64,000 bases of DNA from Burkholderia cenocepacia. GTDB lineage: Bacteria > Pseudomonadota > Gammaproteobacteria > Burkholderiales > Burkholderiaceae. Of the stretch, positions 58,199-64,000 are shown in pieces (position 1 is the stretch's first letter; every line of letters starts with the position of its first letter). The translations under genes and the position numbers were made by a program. The stretch is from NCBI RefSeq assembly GCF_900446215.1, contig NZ_UAQZ01000001.1, positions 1,488,001-1,552,000 on the forward strand, read 5' to 3'. Under the pieces are notes generated by a model that saw nothing but the letters and a program-made list of their open reading frames with translations, made no database searches and had not been told where the DNA came from.

Positions 58199-59590
58199 AT
58201 GTCGACCATCAAGTGCATCGCGGCGGCGCTGGCCGTCGCGGGTTTCGCGTGCGGCGCGGCGCAGGCCGCCGGCCAGGCGAAGAACGTGATCTTCTTTCTC
58301 GGCGACGGCATGGGGCCGACGACCGTGACCGCGAGCCGGATCTACAAGGTCGGCGAGTCGGGGCAACTGACGATGGAGAAGCTGGCCCGCACCGCGCGCG
58401 TCAAGACCTTCTCGAACGACGCGCAGACGACCGACAGCGCGCCGTCGATGGCCGCGTACATGACCGGCGTGAAGATGAACAACGAAGTGCTGTCGATGTC
58501 GTCCGACACGCGCGCGGTCGCGCCGGGCAGCGACGTCAACGGCAACAAGACCGTCAACCATTGCGCACCGGGCAACGGCCAGCCGGTCGCGACGCTGCTG
58601 GAACTGGCGAAGGCGCGCGGCAAGGCGGTCGGCGCGATCACGACCACCGAGCTCACGCATGCGACGCCGGCCGCGACCTATTCGCACATCTGCCATCGCG
58701 ATGCGCAGTACGACATCGCCGCGCAGGCCGCGCCCGGCGGCGCGGGCTACAACGCGGCGCTCGGCGACGGCGTCGACGTGCTGATGGGCGGCGGCCGCAA
58801 CCACTGGACGCCGTTCGATCCGGTGTCGAACAAGCGCGGCCGTGCCGACGGGCGCAACCTGCTCGACGAGATGAAGGCGAAGGGCTACACGGTCGTCGCG
58901 ACCCGGGATCAGCTCGCGCAGGCCGGCAACGGCAAGCTGGTCGGTCTCTTCAGCTCGACGAGCCATCTCGAGTACGAACTCGATCGGGTCGCGGGCAAGG
59001 GCGAAGGGCCGACGCAGCCGAGCCTGGCCGACATGACGTCGAAGGCGATCGACGTGCTGTCCAAGAATTCGAACGGCTATTTCCTGATGGTCGAAGGCGG
59101 CCGGATCGATCACGCGCTGCACGGCACCAACGCGAAGCGCGCGCTCGAAGACACGGCGGCGTTCGACGAAGCGATCCGCGTCGCGCTGTCGAAGGTCGAC
59201 CTGGCGAATACGCTGATCGTCGTGACGGCCGACCACGACCACACGATGACGATCAACGGCTATTCGAAGCGCGGCAACCCGATTCTCGACATCAGCCGCA
59301 ACTATCGCGACGGTCAGCCGAGCAAGGATGCCGACGGCAATACCTACACGACGCTGGTGTTCGGCAACGGCGCCAACCGGCCGAACGTGCGTGCGTCGGT
59401 CGATTCGGCCACCGCGATGAACGAAGCGTACCTGCAGGAAGTCGGCGTGCGGATGGGCAGCGCGGGATCGGAGACGCACGGCGGCGGCGACGTGATGCTG
59501 TTCGCCGACGGCGCGGACGCGAAGGCGTTCAAGGGCACGATCGACAACACGAAGGTGTTCGGTCTCGTGCGCTCGGCGTTCGGCTTCTGA
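58199..59590 (+). CDS. Alkaline phosphatase (PhoA family) 2
   Basis: A 463-aa secreted alkaline phosphatase closely related to its upstream neighbour. A cleavable signal peptide ends AAQA|AGQ (residues 1-23), not a lipobox, so this copy is free in the periplasm. It has VIFFLGDGMGPTTVTAS, nucleophile region TTDSAPSMAAYMTGVKM, MVEGGRIDHALHG, TADHDHTMT and SETHGGGDV, all in order. The pair therefore looks like one anchored and one soluble version of the same activity. AGGGG lies 7-9 nt before the ATG at 58199; an in-frame upstream Met (58163) would disrupt the signal peptide. Confidence 0.93.
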   Translation: MSTIKCIAAALAVAGFACGAAQAAGQAKNVIFFLGDGMGPTTVTASRIYKVGESGQLTMEKLARTARVKTFSNDAQTTDSAPSMAAYMTGVKMNNEVLSMSSDTRAVAPGSDVNGNKTVNHCAPGNGQPVATLLELAKARGKAVGAITTTELTHATPAATYSHICHRDAQYDIAAQAAPGGAGYNAALGDGVDVLMGGGRNHWTPFDPVSNKRGRADGRNLLDEMKAKGYTVVATRDQLAQAGNGKLVGLFSSTSHLEYELDRVAGKGEGPTQPSLADMTSKAIDVLSKNSNGYFLMVEGGRIDHALHGTNAKRALEDTAAFDEAIRVALSKVDLANTLIVVTADHDHTMTINGYSKRGNPILDISRNYRDGQPSKDADGNTYTTLVFGNGANRPNVRASVDSATAMNEAYLQEVGVRMGSAGSETHGGGDVMLFADGADAKAFKGTIDNTKVFGLVRSAFGF

Positions 59591-59606
59591 GCCGGGTGAC
59601 GTCACG

Positions 59607-60350
59607 ATGAAACGTCAGCTTCTCTGCGTGCTCGCTTGCGGGTGGGTGGCACTGCCCGCGGTGGCCGCCGCCGATCTCGACGCCGTGCTGCAGCACGAAA
59701 GCCGCACGGTCACGGCCGACGGCGTGACGCGCACGACGCTGTATCGTGAACGGATGGTGCGGCGCGACGGCCACGTGTGGGTCGAGCGCGTGCTGCCCGC
59801 GGCAGCGGCCGGTGGCGAGCATGGCGACGATCACGGTCATGACCACGATCACGATGCGGGCCGCCGCGCCGGGGTAAAACCGGCCGCGGCTCACGCCGGC
59901 CACAAGCATTTCAACTTCCAGGCCGCCGCGCGGCACGTCACGTACGACGGCAAGTCGGCTCGCATCGAGTACGTGGACGTGGCGAACCGGACGGTCGTCA
60001 GCGTGCCGCCGGCCGAGTACGAAACCACAGGCTTCGACGGCTCGTGGGACAACGCGTACTACGTGACGCCGCCGTCGCAGTTGAAGCGGCTCGCGGTCGC
60101 CAAGCGCGGCGACGCGCCCGGCACCGTCTGGTACGAGCAGGCCGTGGACACGCCCGGCGCGCGCGGCGCGAACCGGATTCTGTGGAGCGAGCGGTTGCAG
60201 GCGCCGCTGTCGGTCGAATACCGCAGCGCGGACGGCCGCGTGACGCGCAAGCTGACGTTGACGCCGGCACCGGCCGCGCGGCGGGACACGTTGCCGTGGC
60301 AGACGCTCGCCGGCTATTCGCGCAAGGAATACGCGGACTATCTCGATTGA
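59607..60350 (+). CDS. Periplasmic protein with His-rich metal-binding stretch
   Basis: A 247-aa exported protein of unknown function. The signal peptide ends AVAA|ADLD (about residue 22). The mature part has an Asp/His cluster DDHGHDHDHD and HAGHKHFN near residues 74-102, a likely Zn or other metal-binding loop. The rest is beta-rich (ARIEYVDVANRTVVSVPPAE, YRSADGRVTRKLTLTP). It follows alkaline phosphatase 2 by 16 bp and probably belongs to that operon, perhaps buffering Zn for the phosphatases. No known family was recognized. Confidence 0.75.
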   Translation: MKRQLLCVLACGWVALPAVAAADLDAVLQHESRTVTADGVTRTTLYRERMVRRDGHVWVERVLPAAAAGGEHGDDHGHDHDHDAGRRAGVKPAAAHAGHKHFNFQAAARHVTYDGKSARIEYVDVANRTVVSVPPAEYETTGFDGSWDNAYYVTPPSQLKRLAVAKRGDAPGTVWYEQAVDTPGARGANRILWSERLQAPLSVEYRSADGRVTRKLTLTPAPAARRDTLPWQTLAGYSRKEYADYLD

Positions 60351-60455
60351 GCGACGCGGCGCAAGCGGCGCTTGCGGTCGGGCCGGCCGGTATCGTGCAG
60401 GCGATACCGCGTGGCCCTGGCCGCTTCCGCCTTGTTCGCCGCGACGTGCGGGAAG

Positions 60456-61595
60456 CTAGACGCGCGCGCTGTCCGTCACTCGCGCCGCGGGCCGCGACGC
60501 GGCACGCTTGATGAAGCGGTCGAGCGGCGTCGCATAGCCGCGCGCGATGACCGCACTCACGCCGGCCGACAGCGCCAGATACGCGACGAGCAGCACCAGC
60601 TTGCCGTCGCCATGCGTGGCAGACGGCGGCCAGAACGTGCGCAGCGCGCCGAGCACGATCAGGTGGAACAGATACAGCTCGTAGCTGAGCCGGCCGCTCC
60701 AGCGCAGCGGCGCGAGCAGGCGACCGCGAGCGGGGGCGCGTTCCGCATGGGCGCCGATCAGCAGCACGGCCGTGCCGAGCGCCATCGCGGACACGCCGAG
60801 TACATGGCTTTCGGCGATCGGCCACGCGAGATAGAGCGCGGTCATCAGTGTCGCGACAAGCCACTGCACGGGCGCGGCTGCAAGCTTGCGCCATTGCGCG
60901 CGTTCGGCGAGCAGTGCGGTGCAGCAGCCGATCGCGATGCCGTCGAAGCACGCGAAGTACGCATAGAGGAACCCGCCTTCGTCACCCGGATGCGTGTAGC
61001 GGTACACGGGACCGATCGCGGCGATCAGCAGCCAGAACGCGAGCAACCGCGTGTCGCGACGCAGTGCGATGCACAGCAGAGGAAACGACAGGTAGAACAC
61101 CTCTTCGACCGACAGCGACCACAGCACGCCGAGCGCGTAGTTGACCCATCCGTACGCGCCGATCAGCACGTTCATCCAGAACGTGAGCGACGCCAGATTC
61201 ACGAGACAGTACGACACGGCGACGCCCTGCGGCGCGTGGTTCGCGAAGATCGGCACGCCGGCCGCCGCGAGGCCGTTGACGAGCGCGAGCAGCAGAAGCA
61301 GGCACGGGACGATCCGCGCGATGCGCGACACGTAGAACGCGCGCACGTCGAGCGCGCCGAGGCTGCCCCAGCGGCGGCGCGCGTTCGACGTGATCAGGTA
61401 GCCCGAGATCGCGAAGAACATGGTCACGCCGTAGTTGCCGTTGCGCACGATCGCATGGATCGTGTCCCAGCCGGGCACGCGCGCGAGCGCGGTGTCGCGC
61501 AGCGAATACGCGATGTTGAAGTGATGCAGCAGCACGAGCAGGATCGAGATGCCGCGCAGCAGGTCGATGCGGGCGTTGCGGGGCGCGGCGCTCAT
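60456..61595 (-). CDS. Membrane O-acyltransferase (acyltransferase 3, OafA type)
   Basis: A 379-aa integral membrane acyltransferase with about ten helices. Family landmarks are the start RIDLLRGISILLVLLHHFNI with the catalytic His-rich HHF, RIARIVPCLLLLLALVNGLA with the conserved Arg, and SLSVEEVFYLSFPLL with the conserved Glu pair. It should acylate surface glycans such as O-antigen or exopolysaccharide, or peptidoglycan. The ATG overlaps the stop of the beta-lactamase gene as ATGA, so it is translated from the same mRNA. The long open frame to 62645 is shadow of the lactamase. Confidence 0.85.
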   Translation of the reverse strand: MSAAPRNARIDLLRGISILLVLLHHFNIAYSLRDTALARVPGWDTIHAIVRNGNYGVTMFFAISGYLITSNARRRWGSLGALDVRAFYVSRIARIVPCLLLLLALVNGLAAAGVPIFANHAPQGVAVSYCLVNLASLTFWMNVLIGAYGWVNYALGVLWSLSVEEVFYLSFPLLCIALRRDTRLLAFWLLIAAIGPVYRYTHPGDEGGFLYAYFACFDGIAIGCCTALLAERAQWRKLAAAPVQWLVATLMTALYLAWPIAESHVLGVSAMALGTAVLLIGAHAERAPARGRLLAPLRWSGRLSYELYLFHLIVLGALRTFWPPSATHGDGKLVLLVAYLALSAGVSAVIARGYATPLDRFIKRAASRPAARVTDSARV

Positions 61596-62398
61596 TGCGG
61601 CCGGGCCGGTTCGGCGAGCGTCGGCAGCGCCGCGAGGAACGTGTCGCGCGCGCGCAGGCCGGCATTCGGCGTCTGCCGCGCGTCGTCCTGGATCAGGTTC
61701 GCGAACACCAGCGTGCGCGCACCCTGCGTCGCCCAGCCGACGAACCAGCCGTATGCGTGTGCGGCGTCGTACTGGATACCGGGCGAGCCGGTGCCGGTCT
61801 TGCCGTGTACCGTCCAGCCGCCCGGTTGCGCGTCGATCAGCGTGATGCGCGCGATCATGTCGTACGCGTGCGCGCTGACGGGCAGCGTCCGTTGCGCGAT
61901 CCTGCGCATGAACGCGACCTGTTCGAGCGGCGAGATGCGTAGCGACGCATTGACCCACGCGCCCATCACGCCGGGCCGTTCGCCCTCGTTGCTGGTGACG
62001 TCGGCGTTGCCGTAGCCGAACGCGCTCGTGTACTGCTGGAAGCGCGCTTGCCCCAGCGCCTGCGTGACCTGCTGCGAATACCAGAAGATCGACAGCTTCA
62101 TCCAGCGTGCCGGGTCGGTCGGCTCGCGCCACGGCGCACCGCCCCAGTCGGGGTAGCCGGCATGGAAATCGAGCGTGGGCGTGTGCGCGTCCTTCAGCAC
62201 GCCGGCGTCGAAGCCCATCAGGCCGATTGCGACCTTGAACGTCGATGCCGGCGTCACGCGGGTCGTGCAATCGCCCTGCTGCACGAGCACCTTGCCGGTG
62301 GCGGCGTCGGCGACGACCGTGCAGACGGGATGGGCGCCGGAAGACGCGGCGGCCAGGAGGCCGGCGAAGGCGAGCAGCGCAGGGCGCCAGGGCTTCAA
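61592..62398 (-). CDS. Class D (OXA-type) beta-lactamase
   Basis: A 268-aa serine beta-lactamase. The signal peptide spans about 1-22. Active-site motifs are S52-T-F-K55 in ASTFKVAIG, S103-I-F (the usual SxV with Phe at position three), Y129-G-N in FGYGNAD, and K200-T-G in HGKTGTGSP, with GWFVGW just after. This is the chromosomal OXA-type of Burkholderia-like bacteria. Substrate range (penicillins, perhaps oxacillin) cannot be read. Its stop overlaps the acyltransferase start, an uncommon pairing. No regulator gene is adjacent. Confidence 0.93.
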   Translation of the reverse strand: MKPWRPALLAFAGLLAAASSGAHPVCTVVADAATGKVLVQQGDCTTRVTPASTFKVAIGLMGFDAGVLKDAHTPTLDFHAGYPDWGGAPWREPTDPARWMKLSIFWYSQQVTQALGQARFQQYTSAFGYGNADVTSNEGERPGVMGAWVNASLRISPLEQVAFMRRIAQRTLPVSAHAYDMIARITLIDAQPGGWTVHGKTGTGSPGIQYDAAHAYGWFVGWATQGARTLVFANLIQDDARQTPNAGLRARDTFLAALPTLAEPARPQ

Positions 62399-62723
62399 GT
62401 GTAACTCCTTGGAAAGGTGCGGACGGTGCGCGGGCGGGCGGAAGCGGCAGGCCGTGCGCGATCGAAGCCGGCGGCAGGCATCGGTGACATCGATCGAGGT
62501 CGTCGGGACGGCTCACAGTGTATCGGCGGATCGCCGGCTGTCGACCTGTCATGGTTGACGGGCACGCGCGACGGCCGAGCGGCCGTATCACGTCGTCAAG
62601 ACGGGCCAGCGCCCGGCCGGCATGCCGTTTTTTGCACGGGCACACCGTTTTTTTGCACGGCGTTTATATGGTCCCTTCTAAGCTGGGGACGTGTTGACAG
62701 CCGGGACGGCTTCCGTCCGCGCC
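62399..62723. other. Promoter region upstream of the beta-lactamase and of the next unknown gene
   Basis: No gene seen in this 325-bp stretch between divergent genes. The right half contains two direct repeats (62625-62660) and a TTTATATGG segment (62663-62671) that could be a -10 for the + strand gene at 62724. Confidence 0.55.
62625..62660. promoter_or_regulatory. Tandem direct repeats CCGT(6-7)GCACGG, two helical turns apart
   Basis: CCGTTTTTTGCACGG (62625-62639) and CCGTTTTTTTGCACGG (62645-62660) start 20 bp apart, so both face the same side of the helix. This is the usual geometry for an activator or repressor binding side by side. They lie 64-99 bp upstream of the unknown gene at 62724. 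No known regulator site was matched. Confidence 0.55.
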
Positions 62724-63074
62724 ATGACCTTCATTCATCCCTTTCCCGCGTTCGATGTCGCCGGCCGCCGGTTGCGCGCCGGCCCATCCGGCGACGTCGT
62801 ACCGTTCCCGCCGCCGCGCCCGCGCCTGCAACTGCCGGTCACGCTGACGGCCGGCTCCGCCGCGGCCGCGCACGCCCGGCTTGCCGCATTGCTGCATTCC
62901 CCGCTCGGCGTGTACGTCGTCAGCGCCCGCGCGGTGCGCAACGTGATCCACGTGCATTTCGACATCGCCGCGGAAGATCTGGATTTCACGCTGCACGCGC
63001 TGATCGCGCAGCAAGTCGATGCGGTAATCGGGCCGATCGCGCGCCGGTTGCGGCTCCCGGCCGACGCTGGCTGA
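62724..63074 (+). CDS. Unknown small protein (116 aa)
   Basis: Not recognized. The product starts MTFIHPFPAFDVAGRRL, has a Pro-rich loop (VVPFPPPRPRLQLPVTL) and then an alpha/beta segment ending HVHFDIAAEDLDFTLHALIA. An upstream in-frame Met at 62691 is possible; no clear Shine-Dalgarno favours one. No signal peptide or TM. Codon bias is host-like. It is followed by another unknown gene 128 bp downstream, same strand. Confidence 0.55.
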   Translation: MTFIHPFPAFDVAGRRLRAGPSGDVVPFPPPRPRLQLPVTLTAGSAAAAHARLAALLHSPLGVYVVSARAVRNVIHVHFDIAAEDLDFTLHALIAQQVDAVIGPIARRLRLPADAG

Positions 63075-63202
63075 GCCGGGAACGGCGATTGCTTGGCTAA
63101 TCCGCCGCCGATTCGCCGGCCGCGGTGCTGTTCGCCGGCTGGCGATGGTGGACGTTTGTGCGCTGCGTCGAACGCGGCGCGACCCCTGAACAGGGAGGGC
63201 CC

Positions 63203-63769
63203 ATGTACCTTACGGAAGAAGTGCGTGTTGCGCGCCCGGCTGCCCGTCGCGCGCATACCGCGGCGTTGCCGTCGGGCAGGCAGCTTGCCCGGCAGTTGAC
63301 GGTGACGGTTCGCGCGGCGGACGTGCTGCTGCGCCAGGCGATTCGCGTGCCCGATCGCCATCAGTGGTCGGTCGACGCCGAACGCGTCGACGCGGCCGGC
63401 GGGCCGCTCGCCGCGTGGGATTCCCACGTGACGTTCCGCATCGTCAAGGCATTCGCACCGGCGTTCGATGCGGACGCGTGTGCGGCCGACCCCGATCAAG
63501 CGGCGGTCGAGATCCGATTGTTTCTTCCCGAACAGGCTTACGTCGCCGAGCGGCGTATCGGCATCTTCGGCCGCCGGCACGGCCAGCGGTTCAGCGCGAC
63601 GCTGTCGGTCACGGCCGGCTCGCAGTGGGGCGGCCGGCGCAGCGAGCACGTTCCGCCTGCCGGGCGGCACGTGCACGGCGACACGCTGGAAGCGCTCGTC
63701 GATACGGTGGCCGGCATCGTCAACGCGGCGTTGCGCGCGGCCGGGCACGGCGCGACCGGCCATCGCTGA
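63203..63769 (+). CDS. Unknown protein (188 aa)
   Basis: Not recognized. The ATG at 63203 follows AGGGAGGG by 6 nt, a strong ribosome site. The product is soluble with a basic N-terminus (RVARPAARRAHTAALPSGR). An alpha/beta stretch follows (QLARQLTVTVRAADVLLRQA, FRIVKAFAPAFDADACA) and a basic region FGRRHGQRFSATLSVTAGS. It is not similar to the gene before it by eye. Together the two downstream genes look like a Burkholderia-specific pair, but that is only a neighbourhood inference. Confidence 0.6.
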   Translation: MYLTEEVRVARPAARRAHTAALPSGRQLARQLTVTVRAADVLLRQAIRVPDRHQWSVDAERVDAAGGPLAAWDSHVTFRIVKAFAPAFDADACAADPDQAAVEIRLFLPEQAYVAERRIGIFGRRHGQRFSATLSVTAGSQWGGRRSEHVPPAGRHVHGDTLEALVDTVAGIVNAALRAAGHGATGHR

Positions 63770-63796
63770 CCTTGCTGCGAGCCGGCGCCGGCGGGC

Positions 63797-64000
63797 TCAC
63801 GCGTCGCCGGTCTGCCCGGTCTGCCGCTGCAGGTCTTCCATCAATTGTTCCGCGAGGAAGTCGCACGGCGGCCGTTTCGACTTGGTGCTGCGCGCGAGGA
63901 TCAGCTCGAGCGGCGGCAGGTCGGGCAGCCCGTGCGAGCGGCCGAGCATCGACAGTTGCGCGGGAATCGCGCAGCGCGCGAGCGGCGCGACCGCGAGGCC
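63797..64000 (-). CDS. LysR family regulator, C-terminal end (cut by window edge)
   Basis: The last 67 residues of an LTTR are visible from GLAVAPLARCAIP to the stop at 63797-63799. The segment matches the end of the effector domain: GLAVAPLARC, then LPPLELILARS, then a helix ending FLAEQLMEDLQRQTG. The N-terminal HTH lies beyond base 64000, so the gene is partial only because of the window. It is convergent with the unknown gene at 63203. Confidence 0.85.
   Translation of the reverse strand, partial: GLAVAPLARCAIPAQLSMLGRSHGLPDLPPLELILARSTKSKRPPCDFLAEQLMEDLQRQTGQTGDA

Noticed and set aside
1-64000. tRNA, rRNA or CRISPR features
   Set aside because: No cloverleaf, rRNA segment or regularly spaced repeat of CRISPR type was seen by reading; a dedicated scan was not possible.

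Overview
The window looks like a secondary replicon of a Burkholderia species, most likely of the Burkholderia cepacia complex. Most of it is very GC-rich with strong third-position GC bias. Its content fits that group: an ACC deaminase with a divergent Lrp regulator, many LysR regulators, a chromosomal class D beta-lactamase, AzlCD, and sugar and phosphate scavenging lipoproteins. No rRNA, tRNA or CRISPR array was seen. Species and replicon are inference.

Bases 1-12271 are different. They hold a less GC-rich, tightly overlapping operon, all on the + strand, for conjugation: VirB6 (cut by the window edge), VirB5, a VirB7-like lipoprotein, VirB8, VirB9, VirB10, VirB11, a coupling protein divided into two overlapping ORFs, a Toprim primase with a KfrB-like tail, an LPD7 protein, a MobC-like protein and a MOBP-type relaxase. 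This is the end of an integrated conjugative element or integrated plasmid. VirB1-B4, any integrase and the other end must lie to the left. Host-type sequence resumes at the azoR stop codon at about 12474.

From 12.5 to 29.2 kb come regulator/enzyme pairs: azoR/LysR, aldo-keto reductase/LysR, ArsR with a PLP decarboxylase, and LysR/M20 amidohydrolase with a cupin. A small accessory islet (16.6-20.5 kb) sits among them, with a Phd/PIN toxin-antitoxin pair, a methyltransferase, two tandem paralogues of unknown function facing an XRE regulator, and a decayed acetyltransferase gene.

From 29.5 to 45.4 kb there are two adjacent GH92 alpha-mannosidase lipoproteins, an SDR, SurE, AzlCD with a divergent Lrp regulator, a YiiX-like hydrolase, exporters, and a thioredoxin/YjbQ pair ending in an 8-bp tandem repeat. 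From 45.4 to 48.7 kb lies a signalling cassette: a hybrid histidine kinase, a periplasmic molybdopterin-fold protein and a regulator with the DNA-binding domain in front of the receiver. Three + strand lipoproteins follow (Sel1, CsgG-like, five-repeat).

The right end holds acdS/acdR, poxB, a leader peptide coupled to a phospholipid-methyltransferase-like gene, two alkaline phosphatases with a His-rich periplasmic protein, an OXA-type beta-lactamase coupled to a membrane acyltransferase, two unknown genes, and the 3' end of a LysR gene cut by the window edge. The most unusual items are the divided coupling protein, the paralogue/XRE islet, the CsgG-like lipoprotein cluster, the beta-lactamase/acyltransferase coupling and the leader-peptide operon.
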